A stretch of 64,000 nt of DNA from Tangfeifania diversioriginum (lineage in GTDB: Bacteria; Bacteroidota; Bacteroidia; Bacteroidales; Prolixibacteraceae). Below the pieces are notes generated by a model, which was not told where the DNA came from, did not search any database, and worked only from the letters and a program-made list of their open reading frames with translations. Below are positions 18,819-27,638 of the stretch, piece after piece. The stretch is from positions 83,078-147,077 of the forward strand of contig CAMCBW010000005.1 in NCBI GenBank assembly GCA_945873105.1, read 5' to 3'. Positions within the stretch are counted from its first letter, which is position 1; every line of letters begins with the position of its first letter. The position numbers and the translations under genes are program-made.

Positions 18819-19900
18819 TTCTCAATTTTTATAATTTTTATTTCAAATATTTTCGGCCAAAGTTTTCCTGTGACATAAATTTTATCTGTAACCTGATTCC
18901 AGGCAATACCGTTTAAAACATCAATTTGTTCCCTTTGATTTTGTAAAATTGTTCCTGAAAGACCAGCAAGGTTAATTTCTCCCTTTACTTTTCCTGATTG
19001 AGGGTCTATTATTACAACCATTTCAGATTGCCAGATATTTGCCCAAATATCACCCTTTATGTATTCTAATTCATTGATATTTTTTACAAGATTTAAATCA
19101 TTGCTTACTTGAATATATCTCTCTTCCCTGTATGTTTCTGGATTTATAAAATAGATTTTTTCAGTACCATCACTCATGATCAATGAGTGACCATCGTTGG
19201 TTAATCCCCACCCTTCATTGGAATTATATTTCCAGGTATTTAGGAGTTTTGCAGAGGAGAGATCATAGACAAAACCCATTCTGTTTTTGTAGGTTAATTG
19301 GTATATTTTATTGTTTAAAATTGTTATTCCTTCCGCAAAGTATTTATTTTCAAGTTTGTATATTGTTTGAGTCTTGGCAGTTTTTAGATCATGACGATAG
19401 ATGGCAGAAGTACCCTCTTGTCCTGTGCCTTCGTACAACACATTGTTATGAAATTCAAAACCTTGCGTAAAAAAATTCACATTGTGAGGATATTCTGCAA
19501 CAATTTGGTAGGAATATTTGGTAGGTTTTGTGTTTGAAAGTACATAAAACTCCTCGTAATTATCTCCAGAAATACCATCAGTTCTGTAAACGGATGATCT
19601 GACAATGTGCTTTCCCACTCCGAAATCAAATGTTTTTACAACAACAGCGTTTGTCAAATTCTGTGAGGTTTGAATTACCTTTCCATCAATTGACAATTCT
19701 ATTTTTTCAAGTTTTCCCTCTTTTAATTTCGTTTGAAAATTGATTTTAAGCTCTTCACCCAGTTTAAAACTCTTCTTTGCCGGTTCAATTTGTATGGCCG
19801 TTACGGGTTTTCTTGAATGGCTGCTGGATTGGGCACAATTCATGAAAAAGGTTAAAACGAAAAGGAGGGAAAAGGGAACCAAGGCTAATCTGGTATTCAT
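18815..19900 (-). CDS. Glutaminyl-peptide cyclotransferase (Glu_cyclase_2 type), probable lipoprotein
   Basis: A 361-residue secreted protein. A signal peptide ends at FFMNCAQSS, which suits lipidation at Cys22. Residues about 110-360 form the five-bladed propeller of bacterial/plant glutaminyl cyclotransferases, with the typical [29 protein letters not shown] and [16 protein letters not shown] blocks. The enzyme cyclises N-terminal glutamine to pyroglutamate on exported proteins. An extra N-terminal Ig-like region (about 30-110) precedes the propeller, as in related Bacteroidota proteins. Confidence 0.87.
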   Translation of the reverse strand: MNTRLALVPFSLLFVLTFFMNCAQSSSHSRKPVTAIQIEPAKKSFKLGEELKINFQTKLKEGKLEKIELSIDGKVIQTSQNLTNAVVVKTFDFGVGKHIVRSSVYRTDGISGDNYEEFYVLSNTKPTKYSYQIVAEYPHNVNFFTQGFEFHNNVLYEGTGQEGTSAIYRHDLKTAKTQTIYKLENKYFAEGITILNNKIYQLTYKNRMGFVYDLSSAKLLNTWKYNSNEGWGLTNDGHSLIMSDGTEKIYFINPETYREERYIQVSNDLNLVKNINELEYIKGDIWANIWQSEMVVIIDPQSGKVKGEINLAGLSGTILQNQREQIDVLNGIAWNQVTDKIYVTGKLWPKIFEIKIIKIEN

Positions 19901-20028
19901 GGAAATAAATTTTTATCAAAAATAGAATCTTATTTTGTACTGTCACCCATCAGTCAGAATCAAGCATGGAAATTTTAAGTATTCTAAAATCTGTTTGGAT
20001 GTTTTACATTCCATTGGTTATTCTCCAC

Positions 20029-20036
20029 TATCTTTG
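20029..20036 (+). promoter_or_regulatory. Candidate -7 promoter motif (TATCTTTG)
   Basis: TATCTTTG, an exact TAnnTTTG, lies 27 bp before the TTG start of the flippase at 20063. The -33 element is not clear. Confidence 0.5.
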
Positions 20037-20062
20037 TGTAACAACGGATAAACTTAACAGAA

Positions 20063-21559
20063 TTGAGTGTACTTAAAAAATTAGCCGGAGATACCATGAT
20101 TTATGGTGTACCAAGTATTGTTGGCCGGTTTTTGAATTTGCTTTTAACGCCTATTTATACCTATACATTTCTCGAAAGTGAATATGGAATATTGGGAAAC
20201 CTATTGGCTTATGTGGCATTTTTTCAGGTTTTTTTAACCTATGGAATGGAAACAGCCTATTTCAGGTTTGCCAGCCGAAGTAACAAACCCAATGAGGTTT
20301 TTGGTACTTCGATGGTGTCGCTATCTGTTACTTCCTTCGTTTTTGTAGTATTTATTTTGCTTTTTTCGAAGGATCTTTCAGGATGGGCAGGATATTCCAA
20401 TCAACACCTGTTTGTTGTTTGGATGGGTATTACAGTAGCCCTGGATGCAGTTACAGCTATTCCGTTTGCAAAGTTAAGGTTGGAGCAGCGACCCATCAAG
20501 TTTGCCATTTTCAAGGTAATAAACATTGGAATTAATATTGTTTTAAATCTGTTCTGGATATTGTTATGTCCCAGAATAATTGCCCATAATCCGGACTCTG
20601 TTCTTCGTTTTATGTACAATCCTGAAATTGGGATTGGTTACGCATTTCTCTCTTATTTAATTGCCTCCCTTGTCACCTTGTTGCTGTTTTTACCCGATTT
20701 CGGATTTAAAAAAATTGTTTTTAAGTGGGAGCTACTTAAAGAAATGCTCAGTTATGGCTGGCCAATACTTGTAGTCGGAATTGCTGGTATGGTAACGCTC
20801 AACATTGACAAAATACTGATTCCCCAGCTTATAGAAAACGGCAAGGATCCGATGTATGAAGTAGGAGTCTATGCAGCTTGCGGAAAGCTTGCAATTTTAA
20901 TGACACTGTTTATTCAGGCTTTTAGATTTTCATTCGAACCGTTTCTGTTTTCACATTACAAAAATGAAGATTCAAAGAAAGTTTATAGTTTGATAATGAA
21001 CTACTTTGTAATTTTTGGACTTCTGATTTTTATCGGTGTCATTTTTTACATTGATATTTTAAAATTTTTTATTGGACCTCAAAAGTCAGGTTATCATGAA
21101 GCGCTGAAGATTGTTCCATGGTTGTTAATGGGTAATCTTTTTCTTGGTATCTTTTATACACAATCGCTCTGGTACAAACTTACTGACCAAACTGGATATG
21201 GTGCTGCTTTTTCTGTCGTTGGAGGTATTATAACTTTGATTATCAATATACTATTTATACCAAAAATTGGTTATTTGGCTTCTGCCATAGGTTTTTTTGT
21301 CTCCACGCTGATAATTACCATTGTCTCATATTGGTATGGTCAAAAGTATTTTCCAGTGAATTATGACCTCAAAAAAATCGGCCTCTATTTTTTGGTAGCT
21401 ATGACGCTGTACGGGTTGGAGGCAGCTGTTTCTTTTGACAATATTTTTGTTGATTATAGTTTTAAGACTTTGTTGTTCTCTCTTTTCCTTTTTTTTATTT
21501 GGCACAACGAAAAGCAAGATTTGGGTACTTTACGGCCAAGGCGATTGAATGTTGATTGA
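20063..21559 (+). CDS. Oligosaccharide flippase family membrane protein
   Basis: A 498-residue protein with about 14 hydrophobic segments, of the Wzx/MurJ-like MOP superfamily. The N-terminus LKKLAGDTMIYGVPSIVGRFLN and TPIYTYTFLESEYG are typical of Bacteroidota flippases of this subgroup. Translation appears to begin at TTG (20063), since no ATG precedes the conserved start. It is distinct from the flippase at 575-2068. It is followed by dut after its own promoter region. Likely moves a lipid-linked glycan; the substrate is unknown. Confidence 0.87.
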   Translation: MSVLKKLAGDTMIYGVPSIVGRFLNLLLTPIYTYTFLESEYGILGNLLAYVAFFQVFLTYGMETAYFRFASRSNKPNEVFGTSMVSLSVTSFVFVVFILLFSKDLSGWAGYSNQHLFVVWMGITVALDAVTAIPFAKLRLEQRPIKFAIFKVINIGINIVLNLFWILLCPRIIAHNPDSVLRFMYNPEIGIGYAFLSYLIASLVTLLLFLPDFGFKKIVFKWELLKEMLSYGWPILVVGIAGMVTLNIDKILIPQLIENGKDPMYEVGVYAACGKLAILMTLFIQAFRFSFEPFLFSHYKNEDSKKVYSLIMNYFVIFGLLIFIGVIFYIDILKFFIGPQKSGYHEALKIVPWLLMGNLFLGIFYTQSLWYKLTDQTGYGAAFSVVGGIITLIINILFIPKIGYLASAIGFFVSTLIITIVSYWYGQKYFPVNYDLKKIGLYFLVAMTLYGLEAAVSFDNIFVDYSFKTLLFSLFLFFIWHNEKQDLGTLRPRRLNVD

Positions 21560-21585
21560 GCAGGTAAATTTGTTTCTTATCTTTG
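21555..21585 (+). promoter_or_regulatory. Bacteroidota-type promoter upstream of dut
   Basis: ATTG at 21555-21558, a 19-bp spacer, then TATCTTTG at 21578-21585. It matches the phylum consensus and lies about 113 bp upstream of dut, predicting a 5' leader of about 100 nt. Confidence 0.65.
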
Positions 21586-21698
21586 CCGATTAATATGGTA
21601 ATAAAAATAGAGTGAAGCAGTTACTGAATCGCCAATCCTGCCTGAAAATAAATGGTGTTTTGTGAATCAGGTATTGCTCATTATAAATTGAATGAACA

Positions 21699-22133
21699 AT
21701 GAAAATTAAAATTGTTAACAAGTCTCAAAATAGTCTTCCACTCTACAGTACAGCCAAATCAGCTGGTATGGATCTCAGGGCGAATTTAGATGAAGCTGTG
21801 GTGTTGAAGGCTTTGGAAAGAAAATTGATTCCAACGGGTCTTTACATTCAATTACCAGACGGATATGAGGCCCAAATTCGTCCCAGAAGCGGATTGGCCA
21901 TCAACAAGGGAGTCACGGTACTAAATTCGCCAGGCACAATTGATGCTGACTACAGGGGGGAGATTAAGATTATTCTGATCAACTTGTCCAATGAAGATTT
22001 TGTTATCAATCATGGTGAGAGGATTGCACAAATGATCATATCAGCCTACAACCAGGTGGATTGGGAAGAGGTTAATCAGTTGGAGGAGAGTGACAGGGGA
22101 GATGGTGGATTTGGACATACCGGAAAGCATTAA
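21699..22133 (+). CDS. dut: dUTP diphosphatase
   Basis: A 144-residue trimeric dUTPase that hydrolyses dUTP to dUMP, keeping uracil out of DNA. The five motifs are present: [38 protein letters not shown] and the C-terminal GDGGFGHTG that closes over the active site. It begins the operon dut, TPR lipoprotein, DUF4292, EnvC-like protein, all on the plus strand with short gaps. Confidence 0.96.
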   Translation: MKIKIVNKSQNSLPLYSTAKSAGMDLRANLDEAVVLKALERKLIPTGLYIQLPDGYEAQIRPRSGLAINKGVTVLNSPGTIDADYRGEIKIILINLSNEDFVINHGERIAQMIISAYNQVDWEEVNQLEESDRGDGGFGHTGKH

Positions 22134-22153
22134 CGGTGCGAAATTTGAAAAAT

Positions 22154-23908
22154 ATGATCAAAAAATTAATCTGGATTGCCTTTCTCATAACAATGTTTTC
22201 CTGCAAGACTCCTCAGCCTTCGGTTGTGTCAGTTGTGCCTGAAAAAGAATCAAGAAGTCTTTCCATGTTGACAGACGAACAGAAACAGCAATTTCAGTAC
22301 CTGTTTATCGAAGGTATTAAGCAAAGAACTTTGGGTAATTCAGAAGAGGCGATAAAGATTTTTTCAAGATGCCTTGAAATGGATCCATATTCTTCTGCCT
22401 CTTTGTTCGAAATAGCGAACATTCATCTGTTAAAAGGAGATTACCAAAGTGCCATGATGATGTTGGAGAAGGCTGTTTCATTGGATTCTAAAAACCAGTA
22501 TTATCAGATTCTATTGGCAAAAATATACCAGCAGAACAAATTGTTCGAGAAAGCTGCAGATACTTTTGGTTCTTTGGCTTTGCTCAATCCTGACAACAAA
22601 GAGTACCCACTTTTCAGGGCTGAAATGTTTAATATGGCAGGAAAGGCAGATATAGCACTTGCCTGTTACAACGAGCAGGAGAAAAAATGGGGTATTACAG
22701 AGCAGATTGCCTTGGGTAAGCAAAGTCTCTATTTTAAGCTTGGGAAAAAAGAAGAAGCCTACCGTGAAATTGAAAATTTGATTTCCAGGTACAAGGATGA
22801 GACCAAATATTATGGCTTGCTGGCTGATATGTATTTGGCCGATAGTATTATGGATAAATCACTGGAGTATTACAACAAAGTGCTGCAGTTAAAACCGGAT
22901 GATGGTTTTGTACAATTTTCTCTTTCAAATTACTACAGGGTCGCTGAGGAGTATTCCCTATCTTATGACCATTTGTTAAAGGGTTTTATCAATTCCAATC
23001 TTGAATTGGAACCTAAGATTCAAATGTACATGTTGCTGGCTCAGGTGGAGGAGCATCCAATTACCACGGAACAACAACTGGAGCTGATCAATATTTTAAT
23101 TGATCAGTATGTCGATGACGAAAGACCCAGGGCGCTGCTTGCAGAGTATTTTCTCAACAAGAAACTGAACAAGGAGGCCAGAGAGCAATTGAGGCTGGTT
23201 GTGGAAATAAACAAAGGGAATTATGCATATTGGGAACGTTTACTGTTCATTGACAATGATTTATCGGACTGGAAAGCCTTAAGTGAAGATAGCAGGAAGG
23301 CTATTGCCTATTTTCCGGATCAACCAATTTTGTACATTCTTGATGCAGTTGCCATGTTGCAACTTGGAAATTATCAAGAGGTTTTCGCCCTTCTTGATTC
23401 AGCCGAGTCGAATGCAACCAACAATAATCAGGTTCTTTCTCAGGTATATACCTACCGTGCCGAAGCTTATTACAAGCAAAAGAAATTCGATGAGGCATAC
23501 AACTGGTTCGACAAAGTTGTAAAAATTGATCCCCAGAACTACCTGGCGATGAACAATTATGCCTATTACCTATCGTTGAAATCCATTAAATTGGATGTGG
23601 CTGAAAAACTTAGTAGTACAGTAGTTCAGAACAATCCCAACAATGCAACCTATCTTGATACCTATGCCTGGGTATTGTTTAAAAAGAAGGATTACCAATT
23701 GGCGAAATTTTACATGGAGTCTGCATTGTCCAACAGTACAGAGAATAACCCCGTACTTGAGGAGCATTATGGAGACATTCTCTTTTTTCTGAATGAGAAG
23801 GATAAAGCCGTTCAACAGTGGAAAAAATCATTGAAAATGGGAAATCCATCTAAAATTCTGAATGAAAAAATCAAATCGATAAAATATTTTGAGTCATCGG
23901 ATGAGTAG
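22154..23908 (+). CDS. TPR-repeat lipoprotein
   Basis: About 584 residues from ATG 22154 (the frame is open to GTG 22136, but the later start gives a clean signal peptide ending in LITMFSC, a lipobox with Cys). The rest is mostly tetratricopeptide repeats, for example GNSEEAIKIFSRCLEMDPYS, GDYQSAMMMLEKAVSLDSKN and KKFDEAYNWFDKVVKIDPQN. TPR lipoproteins serve as scaffolds for envelope complexes. Its place between dut and two envelope genes is conserved in Bacteroidota, and suggests a role in outer-membrane or cell-wall assembly. Confidence 0.85.
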   Translation: MIKKLIWIAFLITMFSCKTPQPSVVSVVPEKESRSLSMLTDEQKQQFQYLFIEGIKQRTLGNSEEAIKIFSRCLEMDPYSSASLFEIANIHLLKGDYQSAMMMLEKAVSLDSKNQYYQILLAKIYQQNKLFEKAADTFGSLALLNPDNKEYPLFRAEMFNMAGKADIALACYNEQEKKWGITEQIALGKQSLYFKLGKKEEAYREIENLISRYKDETKYYGLLADMYLADSIMDKSLEYYNKVLQLKPDDGFVQFSLSNYYRVAEEYSLSYDHLLKGFINSNLELEPKIQMYMLLAQVEEHPITTEQQLELINILIDQYVDDERPRALLAEYFLNKKLNKEAREQLRLVVEINKGNYAYWERLLFIDNDLSDWKALSEDSRKAIAYFPDQPILYILDAVAMLQLGNYQEVFALLDSAESNATNNNQVLSQVYTYRAEAYYKQKKFDEAYNWFDKVVKIDPQNYLAMNNYAYYLSLKSIKLDVAEKLSSTVVQNNPNNATYLDTYAWVLFKKKDYQLAKFYMESALSNSTENNPVLEEHYGDILFFLNEKDKAVQQWKKSLKMGNPSKILNEKIKSIKYFESSDE

Positions 23909-23982
23909 CTCGACCAAAAAAGTTACATTGGATTTCTTGTTGATAAATTGATTTTCAAACATTAATTGTAAAATAGTTTTAG

Positions 23983-24870
23983 GTGAAGATAAAATATGTA
24001 AATGTTAACTTTTTGTTGTTGATTCTTTTTCTTGTTGTGGGATGTAAGCATGCAGAAAAGGTTATCATTGAGAAGAAGGTAAAGCCAGTCAGCGCAAGGC
24101 GTGTGGTGAAAATGGTTAATGAAAATGAGTTTATATTCAATACTTTATCGGTAAAGAGGCTAAATTTGACCATAGACAATGGTAATAAGGTCTATTCTTT
24201 GCGAGGCTTTTATAAGATAAAAAGTGATAGTGTTATCCAGATTTCTGCCCAAAGATTAACTATTCCTGTTGGGAAGCTTGAACTTGGCATAGACTCTTTT
24301 CGTGTTGTTAATCATATTGGCAAGCAAATCTTTGTAGGGTCAATCCAGAAAATTGGAGCATTAATTGGTTATGATATTGATTATCAAACTATACAATCGA
24401 TTTTGAGCAATCAAATGCAATCTTTAAAACAAGATCAGAAAGAGAATCAGTTTAAGGAATATGTTTCGGTTGTGGAGGATAATATGTATAAAATTTCCTC
24501 TATCAAGGATCGTCGGTTTAAGAAATTTGCAGACAATGATGAGCGATTTGAGCGGTTCAAGCAAAGAAAAGACGAGCAACATCTTGTGAAACAAGACATC
24601 TATGTCGATCCTGATATTTTTGTTGTAAGGAAAGAGGTATTTCATGATTTGGATTCGGACAGAATTGTTACGATTGAATATTCTGACTTTATGGCCATTG
24701 GGAAAAAATGGTTTCCTGGAAGATTGCATATTTTCTTATCAGGGAAAGAAAAGTTTGATTTAGTAGTTGAATTATCAAAAGTTACAATCAATGATGAGAG
24801 TGATTTTAGTTTCACGGTACCGGTCAGGTACAAGAAGGAAGAGTTGAAAAAAAATACTATTCTTAACTGA
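23983..24870 (+). CDS. DUF4292 family lipoprotein
   Basis: A 295-residue protein starting at GTG, with a signal peptide ending LLILFLVVGCKHA (Cys lipobox). The body is of the DUF4292 type, which has a LolA/LolB-like fold and is assumed to handle lipids or lipoproteins in the periplasm. Visible blocks are FIFNTLSVKRLNLTIDN and SVIQISAQRLTIPVGKLELG. It lies between the TPR lipoprotein and the EnvC-like gene (13-bp gap), a typical Bacteroidota gene order. Function is inferred from fold and context. Confidence 0.78.
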   Translation: MKIKYVNVNFLLLILFLVVGCKHAEKVIIEKKVKPVSARRVVKMVNENEFIFNTLSVKRLNLTIDNGNKVYSLRGFYKIKSDSVIQISAQRLTIPVGKLELGIDSFRVVNHIGKQIFVGSIQKIGALIGYDIDYQTIQSILSNQMQSLKQDQKENQFKEYVSVVEDNMYKISSIKDRRFKKFADNDERFERFKQRKDEQHLVKQDIYVDPDIFVVRKEVFHDLDSDRIVTIEYSDFMAIGKKWFPGRLHIFLSGKEKFDLVVELSKVTINDESDFSFTVPVRYKKEELKKNTILN

Positions 24871-24883
24871 ATTACACACTGCA

Positions 24884-26107
24884 ATGGATCAAATTAGAAT
24901 AATGTTGGTTGGACTAATACTTTTGGCGATTGGTTTCTCTGCAGAAGGTCAATCGATCAATGATTTGAGAAAGGAGAAGGAAAAGACGAGTAAGGAGATT
25001 GATTACATCAATCAGTTGTTAAAGGAGACCAATCAGAATGCTAAAACATCCATGAGCAGGGTATCTATGCTTGAAAAGGAAATCAAATTGCAAGAAAAGC
25101 TAATAAACAATATTAATTCTGAATTGTCCTATCTTGATTCAACCATTGTCAGGAGTTCAAGGAATTTAGATTCACTTAATGCTGACCTGAACCATATTAA
25201 AGGTCGCTATGCTGAGATGGTTCGATTTGCCAAGCGAAATCAGAATACCAATAATCAGCTTCTTTTTCTGCTTTCAGCAGAAGATTTTAACCAGGCATAC
25301 AAGCGGTTTACCTATTTGAAGCAGTATGCCGATTACCGAAGGAATCAAGTGGAGGAGATAAAAGAGTTGCAGGCAAAGCTCGGACAATTGGTGGATGATC
25401 TCAACCGGAGAAAAGGTGAAAAACAACAACTTCTATCCTCACGAATCAATCAATCTGACAGATACGAGCGCCAAAAGGCTGGTCAGAAGCAGAATTATCT
25501 TTTGCTTCAAAGAAAGGAGAAGGATTTAAAGAAAAAGCTGGAGAATCAGCAAAAGATCGCCTCTAAACTAGAACAAGAGATCGAAAAAAGCATTGCAGAG
25601 GAGGCAAAAAAAGCAATTGCCAATACGTTAAAGAATTCAAAGTCGACCAAGCAGCTTTCAACAAAACCTTCAGCTGAGCAGAAAAGCTTGTCAGATGACT
25701 TTTCGATGAACAAGGGAAAACTTCCCTGGCCTTTGCAGCGAGGTATTATAACCGATCATTTTGGGGAACATCCGGATTTGGTTCTAAAGCATGTGATTAA
25801 AAGAAACTCGGGTATTGATATAACCACTGAATCAGGCGCCAGAGTACGTGCAGTATTTAAAGGAGTAGTATCAAAAGTTCTTGCCATTCCGGGTGGAAAT
25901 ATGACCATCATTTTAAGGCACGGAAGCTATCTGACAGTCTATTCAAACCTGGCCAGTGTTTCAGTGCAGGTTGGTCAGAATGTTGATACAAAACAAGATT
26001 TGGGCACTGTCTTTACAGACCGGGAAGAAGACAACAAGACTGTGCTTAAGTTTCAGATCCGGCATGAATATGACAAATTGGATCCTGAAAAGTGGATTAG
26101 TTCCTAA
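24884..26107 (+). CDS. EnvC-like murein hydrolase activator (degenerate M23/LytM domain)
   Basis: A 407-residue secreted protein: signal peptide (1-22, ending SAEGQ), a long coiled coil (about 25-250, rich in KEKE and NQ heptads), a linker, and a C-terminal LytM domain (about 280-407). The LytM domain lacks the zinc histidines: the HxxxD position reads NSGID, and the HxH position reads KFQI. This is the pattern of EnvC-type activators, which do not cut peptidoglycan but switch on amidases. EnvC-like proteins are controlled by FtsEX, and ftsX is encoded at 4703-5572. Confidence 0.88.
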   Translation: MDQIRIMLVGLILLAIGFSAEGQSINDLRKEKEKTSKEIDYINQLLKETNQNAKTSMSRVSMLEKEIKLQEKLINNINSELSYLDSTIVRSSRNLDSLNADLNHIKGRYAEMVRFAKRNQNTNNQLLFLLSAEDFNQAYKRFTYLKQYADYRRNQVEEIKELQAKLGQLVDDLNRRKGEKQQLLSSRINQSDRYERQKAGQKQNYLLLQRKEKDLKKKLENQQKIASKLEQEIEKSIAEEAKKAIANTLKNSKSTKQLSTKPSAEQKSLSDDFSMNKGKLPWPLQRGIITDHFGEHPDLVLKHVIKRNSGIDITTESGARVRAVFKGVVSKVLAIPGGNMTIILRHGSYLTVYSNLASVSVQVGQNVDTKQDLGTVFTDREEDNKTVLKFQIRHEYDKLDPEKWISS

Positions 26108-26110
26108 CCA

Positions 26111-26815
26111 TTAGTATTTGGTCAGGTTGGCGACTTTTGTGAGTGCAGGGAGATTGATAATCCTGATTTTTCTCCCCTGAAGATCAATTAATTTATCCTG
26201 TTTAAACTCTGATAGCAAACGGATTATTGACTCAGTAGCTGTACCAACCATGTTGGCGAGTTCTTCTCTGGTCAAGGATATCTGTAATGTTTTGTCAGCA
26301 TCCAGGTCAAACTCTTGTTTGAGTAACAAAAGAACTTCTGCCAGCCTTTCTCTTACTGTTTTTTGAGCAATGTCCGTGATGTAGTCGTTTGCTTCCTTCA
26401 ACTCGGCACAAACAATTTTCAGCATCGCAAGGGAGAATTTCCAATTCCTTTCGATCAGGCTGAGCAGTGTCTTGTATGGAATGTGGCACAATGTTGACTC
26501 TTCTATGGTTTTGGCCGATGTGCAGGCAGATTCCTGACTCAACAAGGAGCGATAGGCGATGATGTCCCCCTTTTTAGCAAACCTGATGATTTGCTCCTTA
26601 CCATCGTTCCCAGTTTTAAAGATCTTCACAACTCCCTTTGTAATGCAATAAAAACCTGTCAGGCGACTTCCTTCTTTGTAAAGAATACTGCCTTTTTTAA
26701 AAGAAGTACATACTTTCTCATTGTTGAGACTTTTCATTTCATCTTCAGTCAGAGACTGAAAAAAACGAAAACCGGTCAGACTGACATCTTCTGTTAAGTT
26801 ATTGTTGCTCTTCAT
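26111..26815 (-). CDS. Crp/Fnr family transcriptional regulator
   Basis: A 234-residue regulator with an N-terminal cyclic-nucleotide-binding beta-roll (about 20-135, with KGSILYKEGSRLTGFYCITKG), a dimerisation helix (about 135-165) and a Crp-type winged helix (TREELANMVGTATESIIRLLSEFKQDKLI at about 185-213). There is no N-terminal cysteine cluster, so it is not an oxygen-sensing Fnr; the ligand is unknown. It converges on the EnvC-like gene with only 3 bp between, and diverges from the yceI-like gene, a possible target. Confidence 0.9.
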   Translation of the reverse strand: MKSNNNLTEDVSLTGFRFFQSLTEDEMKSLNNEKVCTSFKKGSILYKEGSRLTGFYCITKGVVKIFKTGNDGKEQIIRFAKKGDIIAYRSLLSQESACTSAKTIEESTLCHIPYKTLLSLIERNWKFSLAMLKIVCAELKEANDYITDIAQKTVRERLAEVLLLLKQEFDLDADKTLQISLTREELANMVGTATESIIRLLSEFKQDKLIDLQGRKIRIINLPALTKVANLTKY

Positions 26816-26849
26816 TCTAAAAAATAAAAGTGGCGTTTACTTCAAGGGT

Positions 26850-26857
26850 CAAATATA
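26850..26857 (-). promoter_or_regulatory. Candidate -7 promoter motif upstream of the Crp/Fnr gene
   Basis: TATATTTG on the minus strand, 35 bp upstream of the start codon, exactly fits TAnnTTTG. No obvious -33 element. Confidence 0.45.
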
Positions 26858-26944
26858 CAATTTTAGGTTGGATCTTCCTAAATGAATCTTTTGAAACTAA
26901 TTATATGTTGTAACGTATAATTTGGCTAAACACTATAAATTTTA

Positions 26945-27580
26945 ATGACAATGAAAATAGATTCTTTAAACATCAAACAATTGGCTGGAGGCACGAGCAA
27001 AGTCACCAGAGTTTTACTCGGTACCTTTATCTTTCTTTTCGTCGCAAATTTCAGTTTTGCCAAAGAATACAAGGTAAATTCAACTTCCAGTACTCTTGAG
27101 TGGGAGGCAAAAAAGGTTACAGGTCAGCATTCAGGTACCATTTCTTTTGGAGAAGGCACGCTTCAGGCGGATAAAAAGAAGATTTCAGGAGGGAAAGTTT
27201 CCGTTGATATGACAACGCTTGTTAACACAGATGGGAATGGAGTAAACAAAAATCTGGTTGGCCACCTTAAATCGGACGATTTTTTCAGTGTCGATAAATT
27301 TCCTCAGGCATCACTGGAGGTAAAGAAGGTGGAAGCAAAATCGGGCGATCTTTATCATTTTACAGCTGATTTAACCATCAAGGGTATTACTGCCCCAATC
27401 GAGTTTGATGCAGCGGTGACCCTCTCTTCTGAGTTGCTGACAGCTACAGGTGTAATGATCGTTAACCGTACGAAGTATGATATCAAATACAGATCAGCCA
27501 GTTTCTTTTCAGATTTGGGTGACAAGATGATACAGGATGAATTTTCCTTAAAGTTTAAACTTGTTGCTACTACGAAATAG
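26945..27580 (+). CDS. YceI family periplasmic protein
   Basis: A 211-residue secreted protein with an unusually long N-region before its signal hydrophobic segment (about 24-40), cleaved near FSFAKEYK. The mature part is the YceI lipocalin-like beta-barrel, with STLEWEAKKVTGQHSGTISF, LVGHLKSDDFFSVDKFPQASLEV and FTADLTIKGITAPIEFDAAV. The family binds isoprenoid-like lipids and is often induced by stress or pH. An earlier-than-needed ATG is used here; MKIDSLN at 26951 is an alternative. The gene ends at a terminator shared with metH. Confidence 0.9.
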   Translation: MTMKIDSLNIKQLAGGTSKVTRVLLGTFIFLFVANFSFAKEYKVNSTSSTLEWEAKKVTGQHSGTISFGEGTLQADKKKISGGKVSVDMTTLVNTDGNGVNKNLVGHLKSDDFFSVDKFPQASLEVKKVEAKSGDLYHFTADLTIKGITAPIEFDAAVTLSSELLTATGVMIVNRTKYDIKYRSASFFSDLGDKMIQDEFSLKFKLVATTK

Positions 27581-27602
27581 TACTATTTTCTGGTTTATTT
27601 GC

Positions 27603-27638
27603 AGGGGATGAATCTGATGATTCATCCCCTTTTTTTTG
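27603..27638. terminator. Bidirectional terminator overlapping the end of metH
   Basis: AGGGGATGAATC and its exact complement form a 12-bp stem with a TGAT loop (27603-27630), followed by eight T. It ends yceI transcription on the plus strand. On the minus strand the same stem begins within the last codons of metH, whose stop is at 27622-27624. Confidence 0.88.
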
